A model generated the notes under the pieces. That model had not been told where the DNA came from, did no database searches, and saw only the letters and a list, made by a program, of their open reading frames with translations. The position numbers were made by a program, and so were the translations under genes. Source: an uncultured Parabacteroides sp. (lineage in GTDB: Bacteria > Bacteroidota > Bacteroidia > Bacteroidales > Tannerellaceae). From it: a DNA stretch of 64,000 bases. Below are positions 31,803-40,432 of the stretch, one piece after another. Location of the stretch: contig CAKUZF010000001.1 in the NCBI GenBank assembly GCA_934718155.1, positions 62,001-126,000 on the forward strand, read 5' to 3'. Every line of letters starts with the position of its first letter. Positions within the stretch are counted from its first letter, which is position 1.

Positions 31803-32582
31803 ATGTCAACGCTACTTTTTGATAAGATTGTGTTTGGGCCGATCCATAGCCGACGCTTGGGTGTTTCGCTGGGTATGAACCTGCTGCCTACTGATGGCAA
31901 GGTATGCTCCTTCGACTGTATCTACTGCGAATGCGGCTTCAACAAAGACCGGAAGGCACAGCGCCGGATGCCCACCCGCGAGGAGGTGAGCGAGTCGCTG
32001 CGTGAGCGGCTAACACAGATGCAGGCCGACGGTGTGACCCCCGACGTGATTACCTTCGCTGGTAACGGTGAGCCAACCTTGCATCCTGATTTTGAGTACA
32101 TCATATCCGATACAATAGTAACGCGCGATGCCATTTGCCCGAAGGCTAAGATTGCCGTGTTATCGAATGCTACTCAGTTGCACAAGGAGTCGGTTTGCCG
32201 AGCGTTGAACCGTGTAGACGATAATATACTGAAGATCGATTCGGTGTTAGATAGTCGTATCTGGCAGATAGACCGTCCGCACGCTTCCGGCTTCGGCTTT
32301 GCCCAGCTGTTGGAGCAACTGAAGCGTTTCGATGGCAACTTGATGATCCAGACCATGTTTCTCAAAGGCGATGTGGATGGCCAGTCGGTTAACAACATGA
32401 CCGAAGAGGAGATCACAGGCTGGCTCGATGCCTTGCGCCAAATTGCGCCCAAGCAGGTGATGATCTACACGATCGATCGTGAAACACCCGCCAAGGGATT
32501 GCTAAAAGCCACCCACGAGGAGCTTGACGGCATCGCCGAGCGTGTGCGTCAAGCGGGATTCAACGTGAGTGTCTCTTATTGA
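31803..32582 (+). CDS. Radical SAM protein
   Basis: The product has 259 residues. The cluster motif CSFDCIYCEC (CxxxCxxC, about 38-45) lies in the usual place after FGPIHSRRLGVSLGMNLLP. VITFAGNGEPTLHPDFEYI carries the SAM-binding GEP motif. The rest is a partial TIM barrel ending with a segment after TPAKGLLKATHEEL. The family resembles archaeal and bacterial wybutosine-like stand-alone radical SAM proteins of unknown substrate. It stands alone between the barrel gene and the GH2 gene. Confidence 0.82.
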   Translation: MSTLLFDKIVFGPIHSRRLGVSLGMNLLPTDGKVCSFDCIYCECGFNKDRKAQRRMPTREEVSESLRERLTQMQADGVTPDVITFAGNGEPTLHPDFEYIISDTIVTRDAICPKAKIAVLSNATQLHKESVCRALNRVDDNILKIDSVLDSRIWQIDRPHASGFGFAQLLEQLKRFDGNLMIQTMFLKGDVDGQSVNNMTEEEITGWLDALRQIAPKQVMIYTIDRETPAKGLLKATHEELDGIAERVRQAGFNVSVSY

Positions 32583-32629
32583 GAACAGATATATAAGAAA
32601 GGGTTTAAAACATTATATTAAGTCACAAT

Positions 32630-35600
32630 ATGAATTTATCAACAAGCAAAAAACATTTCTCCAAGCTGTGGGCTCTTTGCGGAGCTATGGCTGCTACCGC
32701 TTTCTTGAGCGGCTGCGGACAGCAGGGAGGACCTACCGAGAACTTTGAGCGGTCGGACTATTACACCCGAGGGATTGGCCAGTATCCTGGCGACCCGAAG
32801 GAGGATTTCTCGCCCGACTTGAAGCCCGATCAAACCTACCGCAACTTGGCGCTCCTGCGCAGTGCGTTCAACTCGTCGAGTTACGACTACAACTTGACAG
32901 CTCAGCTGGTGACCGACGGCGTTGTGAGCCAGGAATACCCCAAATACCTCGACCTGACAACTGCCGACGGCCCTGTGGCACGCCGAGAGCGTGAGTGGAT
33001 GCTCGATCGTGGCCCCTATTCGCGCAACGCGGTGGTAGGTGCGGATGCCTACTATCAGTTCTCGCTGAAGAGCGGCTGGACTGAGAAGGCCGACCAGGTG
33101 AAGTTTCGCGGTAGCGTGGCTTTCGACGAGAGCAAGACAAAGGGTGGTTACGCCATCATCTGCGAAGGCTCGAACGACGGCTCTACCTGGGTGGAGCTGG
33201 GCAGTTTGAAAGGCAGCGGCATGCCGGGCAAGGAGTCGCGTTACAAAGCCCATTCCGATCCAAATAAGAACAGCTGGGATCCGGGCGAGCTGCCAACCCG
33301 TTCGCTCGACGAGACCATTGCCTTGAAGGGTGGCGAGGAATACGCCAACTACCGCATGCGCTTCCAGATGGAGGGTGCCGTCTATTGGTCGTTCTATGAG
33401 ATCGATTTCTATGAGAAGGATCAGCAAGAGCCGATCTGCCTTCTCCCCTCAAAATTTTTCAACAGTGCCTGGATGAGTGCTACGGCAGGCGAAGAGTGGG
33501 TATCGGTCGATTTGGGCAGTCAGTCTACCTTCGACAAGGTGAAGCTCAACTGGATCAACAAAGCTGTGAAAGGTAAGGTGCAAGCCTCAGCCGATGGCGT
33601 GCAATGGAAAGACCTGGCCGACCTGCCGGGCGGCGACAACTTGGCCGACGAGGTGGCCGTCGATGGCAAGGGTCGCTACGTGCGTGTCTTGATGAGTGAG
33701 TCGGCCGACGGTGGTCGCTACGTGTTGAGCGAGATGGAAGTTATGGGCAAAGGTGGCCTCGTGGCTCAGCCAGTGGCTGCTCCTGCGCCCACTGAGCGCG
33801 AGATACGACTTTCTGGTGGCGACTGGAAAGTGCAGCGTGCTTCTCAGGTGACTGCTTCGGGTGAGGAAATCTCCAAGCCTGGCTTCCAGCCTGAAGGCTG
33901 GGTGGTAGCCACAGTGCCGGGCACAGTGTTGAGCAGCTACAAGAACGCAGGTGCCGTGCCCAATCCTAACTATGCCGACAATATCTTTATGATATCAGAG
34001 TCGTTTTTCAACTCCAACTTCTGGTATAGAGATGCCTTCGAGGTGCCTGCAGGATTCAAGAAAGACCGTGTGTTCCTCAACTTCGACGGAATCAACTGGA
34101 AGGCTAACGTCTATCTGAATGGTCAGAAGTTAGGCTTGATCGAAGGAGCCTTCATCCGTGGCGTTTTCGACGTGACAGACAAACTGGTCGAAGGACAGAA
34201 CGTCGTGGCGGTTGAGATTGTGAAGAATGCCCATATTGGTGCCATCAAAGAGAAGTATGAGAAGAACACCGACTTCAACGGCGGTATCTTAGGAGCCGAC
34301 AATCCCACGTTCCACGCCTCAATCGGCTGGGACTGGATCTCTACGATCCGTGGCCGCAACATCGGTATTTGGAACGACGTAAGCCTAACGACAACGGGCG
34401 ATGTCACCATTCAGGATCCTTTTGTGCAGGCCGTATTGCCGTTGCCCGACACTACTTCGGCCGTCTTGACGCCCGAGGTGATTGTTAAGAACCACGCCTC
34501 GGCTTCTGTGTCGGGTGTGTTGAGCGGAAAGGTGGGCGACATCACCTTCGAGCAGCCTGTCGAGCTGAAGGCAGGCGAGCAGAAGACTGTCGTTTTCGAC
34601 CCTGCCAAGTTTGCGCAGTTGAAGGTGCAGAATCCACGCCTCTGGTGGCCTAAAGGCTATGGCGAGCCCTATCTGCACGACGCTAATTTCACCTTCAAGA
34701 TTGGAGATAAAGTATCAGATGCGGAAGACTTCAAGGTGGGTATCCGTCAGATGACGCACAATGAGAACAATGGCATTCTGAGCCTCTTCGTCAACGGTCG
34801 TCGTTTCATAGGCCGTGGTGGAAACTGGGGCTTCGGCGAGTCTAACCTGAATTATCGCGGACGTGAGTATGACATCGCCGTGGGTTATCATGCCGACATG
34901 AACTTCACGATGATGCGCAACTGGGTAGGACAGATTGGCGACAAGGAACTTTATGAGGCTTGCGACCGCCATGGCGTCATGATCTGGCAAGACTTCTGGC
35001 TGGCCAACCCCGCCGACGGTCCAGATCCCTACTACCCTGAGATGTTCATCGCTAATGCCGAAGACTACGTGAAGCGTTTCCGTAGCCACGCTTCTATAGG
35101 TCTCTATTGCGGACGTAACGAGGGCTTCCCGCCCGAGCAGATCGACAAGGCCTTGCGCCGCATTGTTAAGGCTGATCATCCCGGTCTGCACTACATCTCC
35201 AGTTCGGCTGACGAGGTGGTTAGTGGCCATGGTCCCTACCGTGCGTTGCCCGTCAAGGAGTATTTCGCTCTGAAGAATGGCTCCGACAAGTTCCACAGTG
35301 AACGAGGAATGCCCAACGTGATGAACTACGAGAGCTTGCAGCGCACCTTCTCGCCCGACGCAATGTGGCCACAGAACGGTCAGTGGGGTCAGCACGACTA
35401 CACGATGGAGGGCGCACAGTCTTGTGCTTCGTTCAACCAAATCATCGCCAAAGGCTTTGGTGAGCCGCAGAGTGCCAAGGAGTTCGCCGACCTGGCGCAG
35501 TGGGTCAACTACGACGGCTATCGAGGCATGTTCGAGTCGCGCAGCCTTAATCGTAAGGGTCTCCTGCTCTGGATGACGCATCCCTGCTGGCCCTCGATGG

Positions 35601-36259
35601 TTTGGCAGACCTACGACTACTATTTCGAGCCTACCGCTGCCTATTTCGGCTGTAAGAAGGCCAATGAGCCGCTCCATATCCAGTGGAACCCTGTGACCGA
35701 TGAGGTTGAGGTTGTGAACTATAGCGCTGGTCTCCACAAGGGTTTGACAGCTAAGGCGCAGCTTATCAATATGGATGGCTCGGTGGCTTGGGAGAAAGAG
35801 GCTACTATCGACAGCGAGGAAGATACGACGGGCAAGTGCATTAAGCTGGAGTTCCCAGCCGACCTCAGCGCTGCCCACTATGTGAAGCTGACGCTGACTG
35901 AAAACGGACAGCTCGTGTCGGACAACTTCTACTTGCGTGGCACCGAAGAGGGCAATTACCAGGCATTGCGCCAGTTGCCCAAGGTGGAGTTTACTCCGTC
36001 TATCCAGACGCAGAAGGGTACTGATGGTACCTGGACAGCCACTGTGGCCCTCGAGAATAAGAGCAACACGCCTGCCCTGCTGATTCGTGTCAACGTGCTT
36101 GGCGCAAGCAGTGGCGAGCAGATCCTGCCGATGTTCTATAGTGACAACTATTTCTCGTTGCTCCCAGGCGAGCAAAAGACCGTGAACATTCACTGGACCG
36201 ATGCCGACACGCGTGGCGAGCAGCCAAAGATCGTTGTTTCGGGATTCAATGTGAAGTAG
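32630..36259 (+). CDS. GH2 family glycoside hydrolase lipoprotein with discoidin domains
   Basis: The product has 1209 residues and a lipoprotein signal (AFLSGC, Cys 29). Two discoidin (F5/8 type C-like) regions lie at about 70-210 and 240-375 (WMSATAGEEWVSVDLGSQST). GH2 sugar-binding and Ig-like domains follow (VYLNGQKLGLIEGAFIRGVF), then a TIM barrel from about 700. The likely acid/base is Glu in YCGRNEGFPP near 832 and the likely nucleophile Glu in FHSERGMPNV near 892. The layout resembles exo-beta-glucosaminidase and beta-mannosidase-type GH2 enzymes. The exact sugar is not certain. No susC/susD pair, sulfatase or other CAZyme gene is adjacent. Confidence 0.85.
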   Translation: MNLSTSKKHFSKLWALCGAMAATAFLSGCGQQGGPTENFERSDYYTRGIGQYPGDPKEDFSPDLKPDQTYRNLALLRSAFNSSSYDYNLTAQLVTDGVVSQEYPKYLDLTTADGPVARREREWMLDRGPYSRNAVVGADAYYQFSLKSGWTEKADQVKFRGSVAFDESKTKGGYAIICEGSNDGSTWVELGSLKGSGMPGKESRYKAHSDPNKNSWDPGELPTRSLDETIALKGGEEYANYRMRFQMEGAVYWSFYEIDFYEKDQQEPICLLPSKFFNSAWMSATAGEEWVSVDLGSQSTFDKVKLNWINKAVKGKVQASADGVQWKDLADLPGGDNLADEVAVDGKGRYVRVLMSESADGGRYVLSEMEVMGKGGLVAQPVAAPAPTEREIRLSGGDWKVQRASQVTASGEEISKPGFQPEGWVVATVPGTVLSSYKNAGAVPNPNYADNIFMISESFFNSNFWYRDAFEVPAGFKKDRVFLNFDGINWKANVYLNGQKLGLIEGAFIRGVFDVTDKLVEGQNVVAVEIVKNAHIGAIKEKYEKNTDFNGGILGADNPTFHASIGWDWISTIRGRNIGIWNDVSLTTTGDVTIQDPFVQAVLPLPDTTSAVLTPEVIVKNHASASVSGVLSGKVGDITFEQPVELKAGEQKTVVFDPAKFAQLKVQNPRLWWPKGYGEPYLHDANFTFKIGDKVSDAEDFKVGIRQMTHNENNGILSLFVNGRRFIGRGGNWGFGESNLNYRGREYDIAVGYHADMNFTMMRNWVGQIGDKELYEACDRHGVMIWQDFWLANPADGPDPYYPEMFIANAEDYVKRFRSHASIGLYCGRNEGFPPEQIDKALRRIVKADHPGLHYISSSADEVVSGHGPYRALPVKEYFALKNGSDKFHSERGMPNVMNYESLQRTFSPDAMWPQNGQWGQHDYTMEGAQSCASFNQIIAKGFGEPQSAKEFADLAQWVNYDGYRGMFESRSLNRKGLLLWMTHPCWPSMVWQTYDYYFEPTAAYFGCKKANEPLHIQWNPVTDEVEVVNYSAGLHKGLTAKAQLINMDGSVAWEKEATIDSEEDTTGKCIKLEFPADLSAAHYVKLTLTENGQLVSDNFYLRGTEEGNYQALRQLPKVEFTPSIQTQKGTDGTWTATVALENKSNTPALLIRVNVLGASSGEQILPMFYSDNYFSLLPGEQKTVNIHWTDADTRGEQPKIVVSGFNVK

Positions 36260-36267
36260 CCATCCTT

Positions 36268-36293
36268 CTCACCCCCTTTCCGCTTTGGGGGTG
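36268..36293. terminator. Hairpin after the GH2 gene
   Basis: TCACCCCC pairs with GGGGGTGA about a 10-base loop, 8 bp beyond the stop codon. The T-run comes 14 bases later (CCTTTTTTTA), so it may work together with the next hairpin. Confidence 0.5.
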
Positions 36294-36320
36294 AAAGGGA
36301 TGCCTCCTTTTTTTAGATAG

Positions 36321-36380
36321 AGGTCTGGCTGCGCAGAGCGTCCGAGCGGATTGCTATGCGCAGCCAGACCTGTCTTTTTG
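36321..36380 (+). terminator. Strong rho-independent terminator of the GH2 gene
   Basis: A perfect 15-bp stem (AGGTCTGGCTGCGCA at 36321-36335 with 36357-36371) is followed by GTCTTTTTG. The remainder of the gap to hsp20 (36381-36536) shows no gene. Confidence 0.85.
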
Positions 36381-36536
36381 TTGCGGCTATACTGCCAGCT
36401 TGGCTTGCCTATTTGTCAGTTAATCAGCGGGAAATATTAAGATAATTTGCAAGGGTTTAAAAGGGGAGCATGATGGTTTAAAATAGTTTGCGGAGGGTTA
36501 AAGCGCCGCTTTTGTCGCCCAGCCTTAGGTAGGGGC

Positions 36537-36552
36537 TGGCATGCGTTTTGCA
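36537..36552 (+). promoter_or_regulatory. Sigma-54-type promoter of hsp20
   Basis: TGGCAT-GCGTT-TTGCA matches the -24/-12 consensus TGGCAC-N5-TTGCA with exact spacing. It lies about 92 bases before ATG 36645. A small inverted repeat (CCAGCC...GGCTGG) overlaps its left edge and a palindrome AAAGCGCCGCTTT lies at 36500-36512. No TAnnTTTG box is seen in the gap. Confidence 0.65.
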
Positions 36553-36644
36553 CTATTCGAAGTGAATTCGGGAAGCCGAAAGGCAGAGAGGGTTCAGAAA
36601 GATAACTAAAAATAGAACCATTTAAAGAATAGGAGATAAATACT

Positions 36645-37094
36645 ATGACACCTGCAATGAGAAGAAGCTATAACAATAATCAGAATTGGTTGCCGACATT
36701 CTTCAACGATTTCTTCGACAACGATTGGATGTTGAAAGCTAACGCTACAGCTCCGGCTATTAACGTGATTGAAAACGAGAAAGACTATAAGGTTGAGTTG
36801 GCCGCTCCCGGTATGACAAAGGAAGACTTTAACATACAGTTGGGTAATGAGGGCGAACTGACAATCACGATGGAGAAGAAGAGCGACACGAAAGAGGAGC
36901 CGAAAAATGAGAATAAGAAATACCTGCGTAGGGAGTTTTCTTATACGAAGTTCCAGCAGTCTTTTGTATTGCCCGACGATGTGGATAAGGCGAAGATCAG
37001 TGCCAGCGTGAACGATGGCGTGCTGACGATCGACTTGCCTAAACAAGCTATCGAGGAGAAGGCTAATGCCAGTCGTGCGATTGAGATTCACTAA
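36645..37094 (+). CDS. Small heat-shock protein (Hsp20 family)
   Basis: The 149-residue alpha-crystallin-domain chaperone prevents aggregation of unfolded proteins. The N-terminal arm PTFFNDFFDNDWM precedes the beta-sandwich (about 38-135): INVIENEKDYKVELAAPGMT, YLRREFSYTKFQQSFVLPDD and ASVNDGVLTIDLPK. It is a single-gene unit with a good ribosome site (AGGAGA at 36631-36636), a sigma-54-type promoter upstream and a terminator downstream. Confidence 0.93.
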   Translation: MTPAMRRSYNNNQNWLPTFFNDFFDNDWMLKANATAPAINVIENEKDYKVELAAPGMTKEDFNIQLGNEGELTITMEKKSDTKEEPKNENKKYLRREFSYTKFQQSFVLPDDVDKAKISASVNDGVLTIDLPKQAIEEKANASRAIEIH

Positions 37095-37109
37095 TCATCA
37101 TTGAATAAG

Positions 37110-37170
37110 GAAACGCCGTTTCCGACGCGTCGATGAAAAAGAGACGTTGTCAGAAGCGGCGTTTTTTTTT
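37110..37170 (+). terminator. Terminator after hsp20
   Basis: AAACGCCG pairs with CGGCGTTT in a long, imperfect stem and is followed by nine T residues. It begins about 15 bp beyond the hsp20 stop. Confidence 0.8.
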
Positions 37171-37196
37171 GTGCGTTCCGTTTGTGCCCCTTAGGC

Positions 37197-38408
37197 TTAC
37201 TCCTCGTCGTAGTGCTGGAAGAGGAAGTCGTTATAGGGGAAGCGGGTGACGTGGATCTGCTTTATGCGCTCGTAGAGCAACGCCTTGAGCGCCTCAATGT
37301 TGGTGCGCTCTTTGGCCGAGATGAAGAGGCAATCGCCAGGCATCTTGTTCATCCAGGTGTCTTTCAGCTCGTCGAGGGTGATGTTCTCGCGTGTGCGGGG
37401 CGAGAGGTCGTCAGCCTCCTTAGGTACGAAGGTGAAGGCATCCACTTTGTTAAACACCAAGATCATGGGCTTCTCGCGATCGTCGATCTCAGCTAAGGTG
37501 CGGTTCACCACCTCGATCTGTTCCTCAAAGGTAGGGTGAGAGATGTCGACAATATGCACCAGAAGGTCGGCTTCGCGCACCTCGTCGAGGGTCGATTTGA
37601 AGCTCTCGACCAGCTCGGTGGGCAATTTGCGGATAAACCCAACCGTGTCGGAAAGCAGGAAGGGCAGGTTTTCGATGATTACCTTGCGCACGGTTGTGTC
37701 GAGCGTGGCAAACAGCTTGTTCTCGGCAAAAACCTCGCTCTTGCTCAGGAGGTTCATGAGCGTAGATTTACCCACGTTAGTGTAGCCCACGAGTGCTACG
37801 CGTACCATCTTCCCGCGGTTCTTGCGCTGCACGCTTTTTTGCTTGTCGATATCGATCAGCTCACGCTTTAGGCGTGAGATCTTGTCGAGGATGATGCGCT
37901 TGTCGGTCTCGAGCTGCGTCTCGCCTGGTCCGCGCATGCCCACACCGCCTCGCTGACGCTCAAGGTGAGTCCAAAGTCGAGTCAGTCGGGGCAGCATATA
38001 CCGATATTGCGCCAGCTCTACCTGCGCTTTGGCATGGGCTGTTTGCGCCCGTTTGGCGAAGATGTCAAGAATCAGGTTTGTACGATCAAGTATTTTCACC
38101 TGCAGCTCTTTCTCGATGTTGCGCAGCTGCTTGGCTGAGAGCTCGTCGTCGAAGATCACCACGCCAATCTCGTTCTCAACTACGTATTCCTTGATTTCCT
38201 GCAATTTACCAGTTCCTACAAACGTCACTGAGTTGGGCGAATCGAGCTTCTGCGTGAAGCGTTTCACTGCCTCTACGCCCGCCGTGTCGGCCAGGAATGC
38301 CAGTTCGTCCAAATACTCGTTCACCTTCTGCTCATTCTGCTGAAGGGTGATCAAACCCACTAAAACAGCCTTCTCGGTCTGTGCTTCTGAAATGATAAAC
38401 TCTTTCAT
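37197..38408 (-). CDS. hflX: GTPase HflX
   Basis: The 403-residue ribosome-associated GTPase splits stalled or stressed ribosomes. The HflX N-terminal domain (about 1-190) contains VTFVGTGKLQEIKEYV and RGGVGMRGPGETQLETDKR. The G domain carries G1 VGYTNVGKSTLMN, G3 DTVGFIRKLPTELVESFKST and G4 NKVD. It is convergent with hsp20. A TATATTCG box (38414-38421) ends 5 bases before the ATG, which would give an mRNA with almost no leader. Confidence 0.95.
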   Translation of the reverse strand: MKEFIISEAQTEKAVLVGLITLQQNEQKVNEYLDELAFLADTAGVEAVKRFTQKLDSPNSVTFVGTGKLQEIKEYVVENEIGVVIFDDELSAKQLRNIEKELQVKILDRTNLILDIFAKRAQTAHAKAQVELAQYRYMLPRLTRLWTHLERQRGGVGMRGPGETQLETDKRIILDKISRLKRELIDIDKQKSVQRKNRGKMVRVALVGYTNVGKSTLMNLLSKSEVFAENKLFATLDTTVRKVIIENLPFLLSDTVGFIRKLPTELVESFKSTLDEVREADLLVHIVDISHPTFEEQIEVVNRTLAEIDDREKPMILVFNKVDAFTFVPKEADDLSPRTRENITLDELKDTWMNKMPGDCLFISAKERTNIEALKALLYERIKQIHVTRFPYNDFLFQHYDEE

Positions 38409-38413
38409 AGCCG

Positions 38414-38421
38414 CGAATATA
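38414..38421 (-). promoter_or_regulatory. Possible -7 box (TATATTCG) of hflX
   Basis: Minus-strand TATATTCG separated from ATG 38408 by 5 bases (CGGCT). Lacks a clear -33 element. Confidence 0.35.
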
Positions 38422-38486
38422 CACTATTTTGCGCTTGCGCTATCGTTTTTTAGCCGCTAAACATGGTTTCCCATTAGTTTTATTTC

Positions 38487-38494
38487 TAAATTTG
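38487..38494 (+). promoter_or_regulatory. nadB promoter -7 box
   Basis: TAAATTTG ends 11 bases before ATG 38506. It overlaps a GTG that could extend the frame, which supports the ATG start. Confidence 0.55.
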
Positions 38495-38505
38495 TGCCAC
38501 TTAAC

Positions 38506-40089
38506 ATGGAGAAAATGGTACAGAAATTCGATTACTTAGTAATAGGTTCCGGCATAGCCGGCATGAGCTTCGCGCTGAAGGTGGCCAACGAGGGTCGTAG
38601 CGTCGCGCTCATCTGTAAGGCGGGCCAGGAGGAGGCCAACACTTATTTCGCCCAGGGAGGCATCGCTTCGGTGACCAATCTGAAGGTGGACAACTTCGAG
38701 AAACATATCGAGGATACGATGATCGCTGGCGACTGGATCAGCGACAGGGCTGCCGTAGAGAAAGTGGTGCGCGAGGCGCCCAAACAGATCGAGGCCTTGA
38801 TCAACTGGGGTGTGCAGTTCGATAAGAAGGCCGACGGCGAGTTCGACTTGCACAAGGAGGGTGGACACTCAGAGTTCCGCATCCTGCATCACGCCGACAA
38901 CACAGGTGCTGAGATTCAAACCAGTTTGATACGTGCCGTTCACAGCCATCCGAATATCACTGTTTTCACCAACCACTATGCGGTGGAGATCATCACTCAG
39001 CATCACTTAGGTATCATCGTTACCCGCCACACACCAGGCATCAAGTGCTTCGGCGCCTACGTGCTCAACGAAGAAACGGGTCAGGTGCACACCTTCCTCT
39101 CGCGCATTACCGTGATGGCCACGGGAGGCTGTGAGGCTGTCTATCGCAACACCACCAACCCCTTAGTGGCTACGGGCGACGGCATCGCCATGGTCTATCG
39201 CGCCAAGGGTGCCGTGAAGGACATGGAGTTCATCCAGTTCCACCCCACGGCGTTGTTCCATCCCGGCGATCGCCCCAGTTTCCTGATCACCGAAGCTATG
39301 CGCGGCTACGGCGCCGTGCTGCGCAACCTCGACGGCGAGGAGTTCATGCAGAAATACGACCCGCGCCTCTCGCTGGCTCCGCGAGACATTGTGGCCCGCG
39401 CCATCGACAGCGAGATGAAGCAGCGTGGCGAAGATCATGTCTATCTCGACGTGACGCATAAGGATGCCGAGGAAACAAAGCATCACTTCCCTAACATTTA
39501 TAAGAAATGCCTCAGCTTGGGCATCGACATCACAAAAGATTACATCCCCGTGGCTCCGGCTGCCCACTACCTCTGCGGCGGTATTAAGGTAGACCTCGAC
39601 GGACAGAGCAGCATCCGCAGGCTTTACGCCATCGGCGAATGCTCATGTACGGGTCTGCATGGCGGCAACCGTTTGGCCTCGAACTCGCTGATTGAGGCCG
39701 TGGTTTATGCCGATGCTGCGGCTAAACACTCGCTAAACCTGCTCGACCGCTACGACTTCGAGCAAGATATCCCCGAGTGGAACGACGAGGGGACGATCTC
39801 TAACGAAGAGCGTGTGCTGATTACCCAAAGCATGAAGGAGGTGAACCAGATCATGGAGGCTTACGTAGGCATCGTGCGCAGCAACACCCGTTTGATCCGC
39901 GCTTGGAACCGCCTCGACATCCTATACGAGGAGACCGAGAAGCTCTTTAAGCATTGCAAAGCTTCGCGCGAGCTGTGCGAGCTGCGCAATATGATCAACG
40001 TGGGCTACCTCATCACCCGTCAGGCCATGGAGCGCAAAGAGAGCCGCGGCTTGCACTACACGATCGACTATCCACCAGTAAAGAAATAA
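38506..40089 (+). CDS. nadB: L-aspartate oxidase
   Basis: The product has 527 residues from ATG 38506. This FAD enzyme oxidises aspartate to iminoaspartate, the substrate of NadA. The FAD site YLVIGSGIAGMSFALKVA begins at about 9. EANTYFAQGGIASV, HSEFRILHHADNTGAEIQ and DMEFIQFHPTALFHPG with HYLCGGIKVDLDG mark the succinate dehydrogenase/NadB superfamily, and the last 90 residues are the helical C-terminal domain. nadA lies at 26002. Confidence 0.95.
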   Translation: MEKMVQKFDYLVIGSGIAGMSFALKVANEGRSVALICKAGQEEANTYFAQGGIASVTNLKVDNFEKHIEDTMIAGDWISDRAAVEKVVREAPKQIEALINWGVQFDKKADGEFDLHKEGGHSEFRILHHADNTGAEIQTSLIRAVHSHPNITVFTNHYAVEIITQHHLGIIVTRHTPGIKCFGAYVLNEETGQVHTFLSRITVMATGGCEAVYRNTTNPLVATGDGIAMVYRAKGAVKDMEFIQFHPTALFHPGDRPSFLITEAMRGYGAVLRNLDGEEFMQKYDPRLSLAPRDIVARAIDSEMKQRGEDHVYLDVTHKDAEETKHHFPNIYKKCLSLGIDITKDYIPVAPAAHYLCGGIKVDLDGQSSIRRLYAIGECSCTGLHGGNRLASNSLIEAVVYADAAAKHSLNLLDRYDFEQDIPEWNDEGTISNEERVLITQSMKEVNQIMEAYVGIVRSNTRLIRAWNRLDILYEETEKLFKHCKASRELCELRNMINVGYLITRQAMERKESRGLHYTIDYPPVKK

Positions 40090-40112
40090 CAGGCCTTTTG
40101 TAGGCTGATAAT

Positions 40113-40153
40113 GGGAGTGTATCTATGTTTCGGTAGGTACACTCCTTTTTTTT
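40113..40153 (+). terminator. Terminator after nadB
   Basis: GGAGTGTA pairs with TACACTCC, followed by TTTTTTTT. It begins 24 bp beyond the stop. The next 150 bp (40154-40310) hold poly-A/T runs and a GCATGCGCATATATATAATGC-like AT-rich stretch but no gene. Confidence 0.85.
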
Positions 40154-40310
40154 GTAAACTTACCTTATTGTAAAAAAAAGGCTTTTTTGGGGCCGCCCGG
40201 CTATCAGATATTGATTTTTTTTTTTGCATGCGCATATATATAATGCGCTTGCGAAAAAAAAAATTCGATATGCTTGCCTTTTGCGAAAAAACAAAGGGAT
40301 TTGTGTAAAA

Positions 40311-40392
40311 ATATCGTTGCCCGTTGTTCAAAATTTCATTGCCCGTTCCGATAAATTTCGTTGCCCGTGGTTTTTTACAACGACGGGCAACG
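40311..40392. repeat. 22-bp tandem repeat array B, ending in a hairpin
   Basis: TTGCCCGT begins at 40317, 40339 and 40361, an exact 22-bp period, with AAATTTC(G/A) just before units two and three. A fourth, inverted copy (ACGGGCAACG, 40383-40392) pairs perfectly over 10 bp with CGTTGCCCGT (40359-40368) and is followed by seven T, a terminator-like end for plus-strand transcripts. It shares 25 bp with array C at 62.4 kb in inverted orientation. Confidence 0.85.
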
Positions 40393-40432
40393 TTTTTTTG
40401 CCGCTGTTCCTACAGTGCCGTAATGTGTCAGC

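Noticed and set aside
34715..36193. Long open frame antisense to the GH2 gene
   Set aside because: It mirrors a strongly coding plus-strand gene, has no recognisable domain or start signal, and arises from biased codon use.
40311..40392. CRISPR-like array
   Set aside because: Units are contiguous at 22 bp with no unique spacers of constant length, and no cas genes are nearby.
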